DNA of 34,713 nt from positions 1-34,713 of the forward strand of contig NZ_JQCQ01000019.1 in the NCBI RefSeq assembly GCF_001437605.1, written 5' to 3'. This document shows positions 20,272-28,667 of this stretch, piece after piece; within the stretch, counting starts at the first letter, position 1, and each line of letters starts with the position of its first letter. A program made the position numbers and the translations under genes. Under the pieces are notes generated by a model. It was not told the origin of the DNA, did not search any database, and worked only from the letters and a program-made list of their open reading frames with translations. The stretch is from Pediococcus argentinicus (GTDB lineage: Bacteria > Bacillota > Bacilli > Lactobacillales > Lactobacillaceae).

Positions 20272-20328
20272 TCTCTTTCTCCTCAAAATTAGATTGTAAT
20301 CACTTCATTTGATATCCTTTCTTAAATC

Positions 20329-20380
20329 TAAATAGTAATGATTACTATTTAAAACTATCATACTGAATTTTAAGTGTCAA
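20329..20380 (-). promoter_or_regulatory. Zur/Fur-type box and promoter of the metal-binding lipoprotein gene
   Basis: A 23-bp perfect palindrome: 11-base arms (TAAATAGTAAT, 20329-20339, and its complement, 20341-20351) around one G. The TAAT-n-ATTA centre is the Zur pattern. It sits immediately downstream of -10 TAGTTT (20352-20357), which is 17 bases from a perfect -35 TTGACA (20375-20380). A bound repressor would cover the start site. Confidence 0.75.
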
Positions 20381-20401
20381 TTTCAATGTACTATTTAAAA
20401 C

Positions 20402-20442
20402 AAAAAAATCGTCAAACCGCGTGTACACGCAATTTAACGATT
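20402..20442 (-). terminator. Terminator of nth
   Basis: Minus strand: AATCGTTAAATTGCGTG pairs with the ACACGCGGTTTGACGATT region with three wobbles or mismatches, followed by T7. Confidence 0.75.
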
Positions 20443-20457
20443 ATTATTTCAAGCTAA

Positions 20458-21117
20458 TTACTTAGCTGTTTTAAGACCTTCATTTTCCTCATTTAACTTG
20501 TCACAAGCAATAATTAGTTCACTCACTTCATTTTCAGGTGTGAGTTTCATAGAATACTTCCGACCAAACTCAATCATTGTATGATGTGCTTGATATAATT
20601 CTTCCGGTTTAATCACACTGACAATCTTCTTTTCAATCTGTAATGTCGAAGCTGATTGATCCACAAAGTGAAGTCGCTTGGAAATTGCAGACACGTGGGT
20701 ATCTACAGCAAATGTTGGTTGTTCAAAAATGTCACTCAATACCAAATTAGCAGTTTTTCTACCAGCTCCTGGCAATGCCATAATCCCTTTACGATCAGTT
20801 GGGATAACATCATTTAACTCCTCATGAACAATTCGTGCAGTTTTAATAATGTTGCGAGCTTTGTTATGAAAAAGACCCACCTGTCGAATTATACCTTCAA
20901 CTTCTTCTACATCCGCATTCATTAAAGCTTTAGGGTCAGGATACTTTTCAAAAAGAATTGGCGTTACTTTGTTAACTGAAACGTCAGTTGCTTGCGCACT
21001 CAAAATCACTGATATCATATATTGAAATGGAGTCCTTGAATCTAGTCCACGTGTAACAGGACCGATTTCATCTTCCATTTTGTGAATTGCCCAGGTAATT
21101 TGTTCGTCAGTTAACAT
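20458..21117 (-). CDS. nth: Endonuclease III-like DNA glycosylase/AP lyase without iron-sulfur cluster, 219 aa
   Basis: Excises oxidised pyrimidines and cuts the abasic strand. Seen: TPFQYMISVILSAQATDVSV (residues 25-44), LPGAGRKTANLVL with the catalytic Lys near 112-124, and FAVDTHVSAISKRL with the catalytic Asp. After HTMIEFGRKYSMKLTPENEV the canonical C-x6-C-x2-C-x5-C is absent; only one Cys remains, in ACDKLNE. The protein is thus a cluster-less Nth. Start: ATG 21117 (MLTDEQITWAI) matches family beginnings; the frame to 21153 is rejected. Downstream terminator present; it appears monocistronic. Confidence 0.88.
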   Translation of the reverse strand: MLTDEQITWAIHKMEDEIGPVTRGLDSRTPFQYMISVILSAQATDVSVNKVTPILFEKYPDPKALMNADVEEVEGIIRQVGLFHNKARNIIKTARIVHEELNDVIPTDRKGIMALPGAGRKTANLVLSDIFEQPTFAVDTHVSAISKRLHFVDQSASTLQIEKKIVSVIKPEELYQAHHTMIEFGRKYSMKLTPENEVSELIIACDKLNEENEGLKTAK

Positions 21118-21247
21118 GATTAGTCGCTTCTTCCTTTTGAAATTAAGTTTCACACTTTAGAATCACTATAAATAGTGTAACAAATTATTGTCAGTATATA
21201 AATATTAGTCTATAGATTACCCACTTTTCTGTTTCAGACAATTAGGC

Positions 21248-21901
21248 TTACTTTGTTTGACTCATACCAAGATAAATTGCATTAAATAACATTGGGTACA
21301 CCGCCCCTCTTTCAATCAATCCAATAATAATGATTGGATGAGCATCTGTAGATAGAACTAGCGTTGTAACGTATAGAACTGTGCAAACAAGTCCGGTGAT
21401 ACTTAGATATTTTAAAATGGATCGACTTTTATCTGAAATATCTAATCCAACTTTTTTAGAACTAAGAACCCAGAACAAAACATTTCCAGAGATAAATGCT
21501 ATAAAAGCACCCATACTGTGATAAGCACCCGTTCCATCAACCAATGCTTCACCGGAACCATGGAACACGCCTACTAAAACTCCGCCAATCGCTAATAGCA
21601 ATCCTAAAATAATGACAATCCATCGTCTGTAGCCGCTATTTAAGGGCAATATCAAAATTCCACCAAAAAGTACGATTCCAAACACAATAAAGCCGGTATT
21701 CATTACCCAACTCAATGGCGAAATCATATACTGACCGAATAATGTCGAAGGACCTCGGACTCCCAAATCGCTAATAAAATTATACGTGTAACTATATGCT
21801 GGATGAGACCATGCAGCTGCTGTGATAAACTCTGCTATAAAGAATATTGCTCCACCTAAAATAAGTAATATACGAGCAATCAATTGTTTGTTTTTAATCA
21901 T
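21248..21901 (-). CDS. DUF998-family membrane protein, 217 aa
   Basis: Six hydrophobic spans at about residues 9-27, 62-82, 93-111, 127-146, 164-184 and 190-210. The family motif is in YNFISDLGVRGPS (residues 40-52), with SPLSWVMNTGFI following and HSMGAFIAF in the fourth span. Biochemical role unknown; fungal relatives of this fold are lipid-related. AGGGGAATTTTAAAATG gives the start. It is divergent from a MarR gene with a perfect 14-bp palindrome between, so is probably its target. Confidence 0.82.
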   Translation of the reverse strand: MIKNKQLIARILLILGGAIFFIAEFITAAAWSHPAYSYTYNFISDLGVRGPSTLFGQYMISPLSWVMNTGFIVFGIVLFGGILILPLNSGYRRWIVIILGLLLAIGGVLVGVFHGSGEALVDGTGAYHSMGAFIAFISGNVLFWVLSSKKVGLDISDKSRSILKYLSITGLVCTVLYVTTLVLSTDAHPIIIIGLIERGAVYPMLFNAIYLGMSQTK

Positions 21902-21938
21902 TTTAAAATTCCCCTGTCTAAAAGTATTAAATTCACGA

Positions 21939-21959
21939 TATAATCATCAGGTACCTGAT
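21939..21959. promoter_or_regulatory. MarR operator palindrome between the DUF998 and MarR genes
   Basis: ATCAGGTACCTGAT (21946-21959) is a perfect 14-bp palindrome, immediately downstream of TATAAT (21939-21944) that fits a rightward -10. MarR proteins of lactobacilli often bind TATCAGGTA-type sites. Repression of its own gene and of the DUF998 gene is likely. Confidence 0.65.
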
Positions 21960-22015
21960 AACTATCACATAATAAATTATGTTTTAAAAAAATGCAACCA
22001 CCGATTGGAGAAATA

Positions 22016-22501
22016 ATGAAAAATACTTCAAACCTACATCTCATCCAACAACTAGATGAATTAGCAAAAATCAGAAAACAACTACGTCAATTAAAAAGCA
22101 GCAAATTATCTTTAATTGATCCAAACAGTGGGCAGGGAAAGGCTCTTTCAATCTTAAAATCACAACCTTCTATCACTCAAAGAGACTTAGTAAACGAACT
22201 TAATATGCGACCTCAATCGGCTTCTGAAATAATTCAAAAGCTAGATAAAAAAGAAATGATTTACAGGCACAAATCAGAAACTGATAAGCGAATACTGCAA
22301 ATTGAGCTAACCGAAAAAGGTCAACGTGCTAGCCAACGTCTTAGCTTAAACGAAACTGAACATATGGATGTATTAACTGAAGATGAAAAAGAGGAACTTT
22401 CACTAGTTTTGGACAAGTTGATAGACAGTTTTGAAGCAGAAAATACCAAAGCTGGTAAGAACTTCGGGGTTAATTTATTTGGAGAACGAAAAAAGAAATA
22501 A
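22016..22501 (+). CDS. MarR family transcriptional regulator, 161 aa
   Basis: ATG 22016 follows GGAG; an earlier in-frame ATG at 21992 has no ribosome binding site. SITQRDLVNELNMRPQSASE (about residues 53-72) and IIQKLDKKEMIYRHKSETDK form the helix-turn-helix and wing, with D-K-R in the wing. N- and C-terminal helices dimerise. It ends with a basic tail (FGVNLFGERKKK). Divergent from DUF998 with an operator between. Confidence 0.85.
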   Translation: MKNTSNLHLIQQLDELAKIRKQLRQLKSSKLSLIDPNSGQGKALSILKSQPSITQRDLVNELNMRPQSASEIIQKLDKKEMIYRHKSETDKRILQIELTEKGQRASQRLSLNETEHMDVLTEDEKEELSLVLDKLIDSFEAENTKAGKNFGVNLFGERKKK

Positions 22502-22508
22502 TGTCGAT

Positions 22509-22545
22509 AAAAAGAGTTGCAATCTTTATAGATCACAACTCTTTT
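22509..22545 (+). terminator. Terminator of the MarR gene
   Basis: AAAAGAGTTG (22510-22519) and CAACTCTTTT (22536-22545) pair perfectly, and ATCT/AGAT extends the stem. Usable in both directions for the convergent lipoprotein gene. Confidence 0.8.
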
Positions 22546-22586
22546 GTAGATAGATTCATTTATCACTACTCTATTTAGTATCCCAA

Positions 22587-23252
22587 CTATACGTTTGTAT
22601 CAATCAAATCATTTTTGCCATTATAGATATTAAATCTGACTTGGCCATCAATACTATGCGCATTTTTAACGGCTTGTTTTAATTGTTCAGACTTATTAAT
22701 GCTTTTCAAGCTCGATTTGATCTTTATCTTATAAGTATCGTTGCCAGATTGCTTAACTGAACTAGAAACACCATCATTTTTTAGTGAATTTTGTATTTGA
22801 ATAGATTTATCGAATAAAGACCATTTCAAAGATCCTTTATTAATAATGAATAGAAGATTATTATTCGAACCACCAGATCTCATATAAATTTTGGATTCTG
22901 ACTGCTTACTTATTTTTGTTACTACTGGCTGCAATGTATTTCTTATATACTGATCCTCATCATTAGTTTTTAAATTGCTAACAAAATGAGCAACTACACT
23001 AGTATCAGTAATATCAACTTGGTACCCATCATTGAACTCAGTCACTTGTGTATTATATCCGTCTAATGCAAAGTGATTCTTAATCTCTTTAATTTTCTTA
23101 GGCTTACTTTTAATGCTGAACTTAATAAACTTTTTGGAAGTACTATTACTAGATTCGTCGGCAACTTCCTTCTTGTTCGATTTTGACCCACAGGATGTCA
23201 TAACTATTAACATACTTAAGATTAGAACCGTAAAACTTAATTTTTTAAACAT
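22587..23252 (-). CDS. Lipoprotein of unknown function, 221 aa
   Basis: A signal peptide MFKKLSFTVLILSMLIVMTS leads to Cys21 (lipobox V-M-T-S-C), after which a Ser/Lys-rich linker precedes a repetitive-looking fold: two segments with similar pattern, FIKFSIKSKPKKIKEIKNHF and KIKIKSSLKSINKSEQLKQA. No catalytic motif is seen. The product is membrane-tethered outside the cell. Similar orphan lipoproteins are common in lactobacilli. AAGAAGG precedes the ATG. Convergent with the MarR gene. Confidence 0.75.
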   Translation of the reverse strand: MFKKLSFTVLILSMLIVMTSCGSKSNKKEVADESSNSTSKKFIKFSIKSKPKKIKEIKNHFALDGYNTQVTEFNDGYQVDITDTSVVAHFVSNLKTNDEDQYIRNTLQPVVTKISKQSESKIYMRSGGSNNNLLFIINKGSLKWSLFDKSIQIQNSLKNDGVSSSVKQSGNDTYKIKIKSSLKSINKSEQLKQAVKNAHSIDGQVRFNIYNGKNDLIDTNV

Positions 23253-23382
23253 AGAGGCCTTCTTTGATATTCATACACTACAGCATTGTTAACATGCTGT
23301 AATTATAGCATTGCTTAAAAGTTTGCATTAGAACAAATAAAGAAGTCATCGTCTTTTTAAATAAACTCGTGTTATTCATTTA

Positions 23383-23910
23383 TTAAACTTCTGAATTATA
23401 ACGTTCAATAACCGCATTACAAGCTGCAATTGTAGCATCATGATCTGGCATATCAGTATAAAAAATTGGATCATAATCAGCATCCCGTTTCTTTATCTTA
23501 TTCACCCCAAAAGCAATACTGTTTGCTGGTACATCTTTTGTAATAATAGCTCCAGTCCCAATTATACTATTATCACCGACTATTACTGGTCCAACAACTT
23601 TGGCTCCATCAGCAATAATCACATTTCTACCAATAACAGGGCCACCAAGATTTTCCCACTTAGAGGTTCCTTTGTTATAGGTTTGGTTAGCACCGATAGT
23701 TACATTCTGAAAGATAATAACTCCCGACGATATTTTAGATGATGCAATGGTGCATCCCTTACCGTTATGTGCAAATTGAACTGTTGGATCCATTTCGACA
23801 CTATGAATTTCACAGTTATAGCGTTCCTGTAATAACTCGGCAGCAACAGCGCGTGCATCAGGATCTTCCGAAAAACTATTGAGTTTAAATAATGTTTTAA
23901 AATTAGTCAT
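23383..23910 (-). CDS. Serine acetyltransferase-like hexapeptide-repeat acyltransferase, 175 aa
   Basis: Left-handed beta-helix repeats are seen at residues 56-125: CTIASSKISSGVIIFQNVTI, PVIGRNVIIADGAKVVGPVI, VGDNSIIGTGAIITKDVPAN. These match CysE-type acetyltransferases, though the short N-terminal domain and the FGVNKIKKRD ending are not those of canonical CysE, so the acceptor is unknown. It overlaps the end of the quinone-reductase gene by eight bases, which implies coupled translation and perhaps joint TetR control. GAGGAG precedes the ATG. Confidence 0.78.
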   Translation of the reverse strand: MTNFKTLFKLNSFSEDPDARAVAAELLQERYNCEIHSVEMDPTVQFAHNGKGCTIASSKISSGVIIFQNVTIGANQTYNKGTSKWENLGGPVIGRNVIIADGAKVVGPVIVGDNSIIGTGAIITKDVPANSIAFGVNKIKKRDADYDPIFYTDMPDHDATIAACNAVIERYNSEV

Positions 23911-24823
23911 AAATTGTCTCCTCTTTATTTAAAGTAATAAGAACACGCCCTCGACTGTGCGATTCTTTAGCGTAATATTGAGCTTCCTTAACATGGTCAA
24001 ACGTGAAACTTCGATCTAAGGGGACTATTAATTCCCCATCTGCTACTTGTTGAATAAATTTTCGATAATTATCCGCATCAAATTCCTCATGCACAAACGT
24101 TAAATCCATAATTTCAGAATTCTTTGTTATTACAATAGAAGTGATAGGAGAAGTCGGCAATTGTTTTCTCAATTCAAGCAGTAGCTCTGTACTTCCAGCT
24201 AAATCAAAGATTAATGATGATCCGTTTAGCTGTGGTAAATTATCAACCTGATAGCTAGCTTTTTTTTGATATTTATTAAAATAAGACTGACTAACAGGTG
24301 AAACGATTGGCAAAATTCGTTTTTGGGAATGCTTTAATTGTTGCAATAGAAATAACCCGATCACAGAATTAGCGCCCGTTACAACAATATTATCTGCATC
24401 ACTATCATTAATAATGTGTGAAAGAAGAAGTGCAGTTCCCGGTCCTGCAGTTAAAGCAGCGGCTTGCTCATCACTTATCGATGATGGTAATGGAAAAATA
24501 AATTGTCTTTCTGTAGTCAGAATATATTCACTATAGGATCCCTGCGGATGCATTACTAAAACACGTTGATTAAGTAGCTTGTGATCCTGATTAGCACCTA
24601 CGCCAACCACTAAACCAACACCACCAATTCCAATCGTTCTGGGCAGATTATCGGCCAATTCAGCAGTTGCATTTGAATTATATTCACGTTTCCAATCAGA
24701 AGGAACTACCGGCAGCGTAGTCATTCGAATTAAAATACCATCTGGTGTGACTTCTGGCTTTTTAACTTCCTTCATAACTAAACTCTCAATACCTGAAAAG
24801 TTTGTTTGCAAAATTGATTTCAT
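23903..24823 (-). CDS. Quinone oxidoreductase-like MDR protein, 306 aa
   Basis: N-terminal GroES-like part with IRMTTLPVVPSDWKREYNSN and IGIGGVGLVVGVGANQ, then VVTGANSVIGLFLLQQLKHS, which replaces the usual A-x-x-G-V-G loop of the NADPH site. No zinc ligands. This is the NADPH:quinone or enoyl reductase branch (YhdH/QOR-like). Divergent from the TetR at 24980, whose duplicated operator-like repeats occupy the intergenic region. AAGGAG start signal. Confidence 0.82.
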   Translation of the reverse strand: MKSILQTNFSGIESLVMKEVKKPEVTPDGILIRMTTLPVVPSDWKREYNSNATAELADNLPRTIGIGGVGLVVGVGANQDHKLLNQRVLVMHPQGSYSEYILTTERQFIFPLPSSISDEQAAALTAGPGTALLLSHIINDSDADNIVVTGANSVIGLFLLQQLKHSQKRILPIVSPVSQSYFNKYQKKASYQVDNLPQLNGSSLIFDLAGSTELLLELRKQLPTSPITSIVITKNSEIMDLTFVHEEFDADNYRKFIQQVADGELIVPLDRSFTFDHVKEAQYYAKESHSRGRVLITLNKEETIYD

Positions 24824-24847
24824 ATTTTCTCCTTTTAATTACATCTT

Positions 24848-24924
24848 GTATCTATAATCGATACTATACGCCTTCTTTTTTAATTTTCAATATTTTATTT
24901 ACAAAATGTATTTATAATTGATTC
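24848..24924. promoter_or_regulatory. Two operator-like repeats, 60 bp apart, between the MDR and TetR genes
   Basis: GTATC-TATAATC-GATAC (24848-24864) and GTATT-TATAATT-GATTC (24908-24924) are the same 17-bp element with the first a perfect dyad. Their offset is exactly 60 bp, near six helical turns, so both lie on one face of DNA. Each could cover one promoter. An extended -10, TGCTATAAT (24941-24949), follows for the TetR gene. Confidence 0.6.
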
Positions 24925-24979
24925 TTATAGTAACTTAAAATGCTATAATTACTGTTAACTAAAGTAATGGAGAAGGATT

Positions 24980-25567
24980 ATGGCAGATAAAAAAAGAGCT
25001 CCCCGTAAAACAAACGATGAGCTCACTCAAAATATTTTTAAAGCAGCAATTAATATTTTAGAAAATGACGGTTATGAATCTGTAACCTTTAATAACATTG
25101 CACACACTGCAAATACTGGCCGTCCAGTGCTTTACCGTCGCTGGAACACCCCTTTCGAACTTCTACTTGATGCTGAAGACTATTTTGATGATACTGAAAT
25201 TGATACATTTGCTGATATCGACTTTACCGGCAAATCTCTTCGTGAGAATCTTATTACTAGTCTTGCTCATTTTGATAGTTCTAGACAGTTTTTACGTGCC
25301 GTATTGATAGAATTAGGAAATGATAATCCAGTTGTCCACAATTACTTTAACGATTTACATCGCCAGCAATTGTACATCATGGAACGCATTATTAGTCAGG
25401 CTCAACTCGATGGTGAATTGAAACATACCGTAACAGATACGGTTAAATTATTACCGTTCAATTTATTACTATATCAAGCTATGGTTGATCAAAAAGACGT
25501 CTCAGTGGATTTTGTTACTACCTTAGTTGATGAAGCCATTATTCCAGCAATCATGGCGCAGCAGTAG
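24980..25567 (+). CDS. TetR/AcrR family regulator of the quinone reductase gene, 195 aa
   Basis: Basic N-terminus then helix-turn-helix: NIFKAAINILENDGYESVTF and NNIAHTANTGRPVLYRRWNT at about residues 18-58, the latter being the G-R-P-x-L-Y-R-R-W recognition helix of one AcrR subgroup. The C-terminal helical domain ends in LVDEAIIPAIMAQQ, alike in position to LVDQVVLPAILEQGA of the TetR at 4588, so the two are probably paralogues. GGAGAAGG precedes the ATG. Confidence 0.85.
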   Translation: MADKKRAPRKTNDELTQNIFKAAINILENDGYESVTFNNIAHTANTGRPVLYRRWNTPFELLLDAEDYFDDTEIDTFADIDFTGKSLRENLITSLAHFDSSRQFLRAVLIELGNDNPVVHNYFNDLHRQQLYIMERIISQAQLDGELKHTVTDTVKLLPFNLLLYQAMVDQKDVSVDFVTTLVDEAIIPAIMAQQ

Positions 25568-25600
25568 TAATCAATTTTCAAAAATTATATTAAAAGAGCT

Positions 25601-25675
25601 CTACTCGTGGAGTCCCTTGTAATTAAGTGCTCCCACTGAAATTGCAGAAGTTGATTCTTCTTTTTTATTGTTCAA
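25601..25675 (-). CDS. Candidate 24-residue peptide gene
   Basis: The 492-base gap between the TetR and glcU genes holds this ORF. A near-perfect ribosome binding site GGAGGTG lies eight bases before TTG 25675. The frame reads MNNKKEESTSAISVGALNYK and four more residues to TAG. The charged front and neutral back recall a leader-core precursor, but no family is recognised and no processing gene is near. It may also be a remnant of a longer gene. A TTGTCT/TATAAG promoter could lie near 25745-25768. Confidence 0.35.
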   Translation of the reverse strand: MNNKKEESTSAISVGALNYKGLHE

Positions 25676-25835
25676 TAAAGTACACCTCCAAGTCTTAGTT
25701 TACCCGCTACAATACGTACTAGCTATAGCACTTATGAATGAACTTCCCTTATACTTTTCCTTAATAAAAGACAATTAAAAAAGGCCTTATTTACATAAGA
25801 CTAATAAAATAATATATATTTGTAAATCATTATGA

Positions 25836-25908
25836 GTGCAGGTAGGGGCGATAGTGACCCAATTTCAAATTGGTGCCACGTGGTGTCTATTTTAACAATC
25901 AATCAGTA
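25836..25908. repeat. Intergenic repeat copy R1 (left half only)
   Basis: Starts GTGCAGGTAGGGGCGATAG and contains TGACCCAATTTCAAAT and TGCCACGTGGTG, matching the repeats at 30377 and 33309. Beyond 25890 the similarity fades. It is behind the glcU terminator. Function unknown. Confidence 0.7.
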
Positions 25909-25916
25909 AACACAAC

Positions 25917-25959
25917 AAAAAGACCCATAAAATCAGATTCATCAGATTTTATAGGTCTT
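25917..25959 (-). terminator. Terminator of the gdh-glcU operon
   Basis: AAGACCCATAAAATC (25920-25934) pairs with GATTTTATAGGTCTT (25945-25959) with one wobble; on the minus strand TTTTTG follows. Confidence 0.8.
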
Positions 25960-26059
25960 ATTAATGTTCATTTATATTTTAATTCTTAATTACGTTTCTC
26001 ATGACATATTTTCTTGCTATTAGTGCAAAAATATACCCAGTTTATCTCAAATCTTTTTG

Positions 26060-26923
26060 TTAGTTCATATTGCCAATAAGTACTCCACCAACAACTACTA
26101 ACACAAGTCCAGCAATTGTCCATATTATGCCTGCTTTAGAACGTTTCTCATGTAAAATCAAAATTCCACCAATCGTGCCAATCACAACATTCATCTGTGA
26201 AAGTGTGAACCCAGTTGCGATTCCATTTAACTGAGCAGACATCAAATAAGTTAGTGCAGCAATCGAGAAAATGGCTCCATCGATAAGACCAATCCAAGTA
26301 ACTTTTTCAGTAAACACTTTTCGTTTTCCAGTAGATAAGACAAGAATCAGAGCCATTAGTGCCATGCCTAACCCTTGTGGCATAAATCCCTGTAGACCCG
26401 ACACTTTTGCCATTCTTGGAAATGCAGAGTAACCAATATAACCAACCGTAGATATTAAAAAGATAACGATGGTGGGTCCGATTGCATTCTTTGTTTTAGA
26501 ATTACTTTGTTCCCCATCAATAGTCGTTAATACAATCCCAATAATAATCACTACAAGTGCAATTATTCCAATTAATAATTCATTACCCTTTGACCATTCG
26601 TCAAAAGCTAAAATTCCTAACAGTGAAGTCCCAACTAACTGTAGTCCAGTGGAAATTGGCATAGCCTGCGAAACTCCAATTCGTTTAAACGCTGTATACT
26701 GTAAAAATTGCCCAATTGTCCAAGCTGCCCCTGAAAGAGCACTGAGCAAAAATTGCCCTGTAGTTACAGCTGGTTGCATAATCAACCACACAATTAAAGA
26801 CACGATAAATGTACCAAAAGTAGTTCCAATAATTTGATTAGTCGTTTTGCCACCAATCTTGGTAACTGCAAGTGGTAGTATTCCCCATGCAATTGCAGGA
26901 ATAATTCCGATAAGTATATTCAT
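26060..26923 (-). CDS. glcU: Glucose/sugar uptake protein, GRP/DMT family
   Basis: Ten hydrophobic spans in 287 residues, beginning MNILIGIIPAIAWGILPLAV, with GTTFGTFIVSLIVWL, SGAAWTIGQFLQYTAFKRIG, SQAMPISTGLQLVGTSLLGI and GFTLSQMNVVIGTIGGILIL as family hallmarks of the RhaT/GlcU glucose permeases. It imports unphosphorylated glucose by proton symport. It lies 23 bases after gdh on the same strand, so the operon would take up glucose and oxidise it directly, as in Bacillus glcU-gdh, though gene order here is reversed. GAGGAAAT before the ATG. Confidence 0.87.
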   Translation of the reverse strand: MNILIGIIPAIAWGILPLAVTKIGGKTTNQIIGTTFGTFIVSLIVWLIMQPAVTTGQFLLSALSGAAWTIGQFLQYTAFKRIGVSQAMPISTGLQLVGTSLLGILAFDEWSKGNELLIGIIALVVIIIGIVLTTIDGEQSNSKTKNAIGPTIVIFLISTVGYIGYSAFPRMAKVSGLQGFMPQGLGMALMALILVLSTGKRKVFTEKVTWIGLIDGAIFSIAALTYLMSAQLNGIATGFTLSQMNVVIGTIGGILILHEKRSKAGIIWTIAGLVLVVVGGVLIGNMN

Positions 26924-26946
26924 TTCTTTATTTCCTCATTTAATAA

Positions 26947-27768
<822 letters not shown>

Positions 27769-27875
27769 TCAATGAATCTAATGAATTTGCACAATCAACA
27801 ATTTCTTCTCGTCATTTATAAAGCTCATTACAAACTAAAAAAGCATCTTTTAGGCAATATTGTTTTAAATTAATT

Positions 27876-27937
27876 CAATCGATGATTGGTTCCGCTTTGT
27901 CTTACCTTGCATTTCGAACTTGTCTTAGAAGTTATAA
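27876..27937 (-). pseudogene. Decayed gene tail, copy R4, behind the nitroreductase gene
   Basis: On the minus strand GACAAGTTCGAAATGCAAGG and TAAGACAAAGCGGAACCAAT align with the tail at 30531-30611 (Y-D-F-N-D-K-L-E-V-Q-G-K-T-K-L-N becomes Y-N-F-stop-D-K-F-E-M-Q-G-K-T-K-R-N). It contains an internal stop and has lost the terminal one. It lies 22 bases after the nitroreductase stop. The remaining space to gdh shows nothing else. Confidence 0.55.
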
Positions 27938-27959
27938 ATTGTTGATTTACCGTTTTCTC

Positions 27960-28610
27960 TTAGTCAACTATATTCAAAATGTCATCAACATTTATGCGAT
28001 GTGAACGAAACTGATTTAGTACTTTATCAGTTTTTTCATAGCCCAGTGCTACACCAATAGCAATAATTTGGTCACTAGGAATCTTTAAGGCATCTCGAAT
28101 AATATCGGGATACTTAATCAATTCATAGGAAACTAACGATTGAACACCTCGAGCAGTAGCTGATAACATTAGGGTTTGAGAGAAAGCACCGAGATCATAA
28201 ATAGACCAACTATTTGGATTTTTGCCAATCGTAAGATACGCAATCGCTGGTGCGTGATAAAGACTTCGACGACTATCCCAATAAGTATCTGAATCAGCAG
28301 TAATGATAGGATGAAATGTTCCAACCCAATCCCCCATATTTTGACTTGCAAAAGAAGAAAAATCACCGCGATGGGCCTTTGATAAGTCGGCATCTTCCAT
28401 GAGATTATTTTTTGAAGCTTCATTAAAGTTATTTTTAATTGTTGATAATGATTCTCCCGTGGCAATCGTTACCTTCCACGGTTGCGAGTTGCCCCATGAT
28501 GGTGCTGTTTGGGCATCAGCTATAATACTTTTTAAAAGTTCATTTGAAATAGTATCATCTTTAAAAGCACGCGTTGCATGACGTTGATGAATAGTCTCAA
28601 TTGTATCCAT
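27960..28610 (-). CDS. Nitroreductase-family flavoprotein, 216 aa
   Basis: ATG 28610 gives MDTIETIHQRHATRAFKDDT, where R-H-A-T-R-A-F is the FMN phosphate-binding start of nitroreductases; TAPSWGNSQPWKVTIATGES (residues 36-55) matches the P-S-x-x-N-x-Q-P-W motif. GVQSLVSYELIKYPDIIRDA and QIIAIGVALGYE are the C-terminal family features. It reduces nitroaromatics, quinones or flavins with NAD(P)H. A TTG eight codons upstream (28631) is the alternative but has no ribosome binding site. Lies downstream of an MDR gene on the same strand, gap 57 bases, so possibly co-transcribed. Confidence 0.86.
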   Translation of the reverse strand: MDTIETIHQRHATRAFKDDTISNELLKSIIADAQTAPSWGNSQPWKVTIATGESLSTIKNNFNEASKNNLMEDADLSKAHRGDFSSFASQNMGDWVGTFHPIITADSDTYWDSRRSLYHAPAIAYLTIGKNPNSWSIYDLGAFSQTLMLSATARGVQSLVSYELIKYPDIIRDALKIPSDQIIAIGVALGYEKTDKVLNQFRSHRINVDDILNIVD

Positions 28611-28667
28611 TTTTAAATTTATTTTCTCCAATAAGATTTATCTTTTATCATTAAACAAAAGCGTTGA

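Noticed and set aside
28169-28465. 98-codon minus-strand ORF within the nitroreductase gene
   Set aside because: Shifted frame of a gene with recognisable motifs along its whole length; no start signal.
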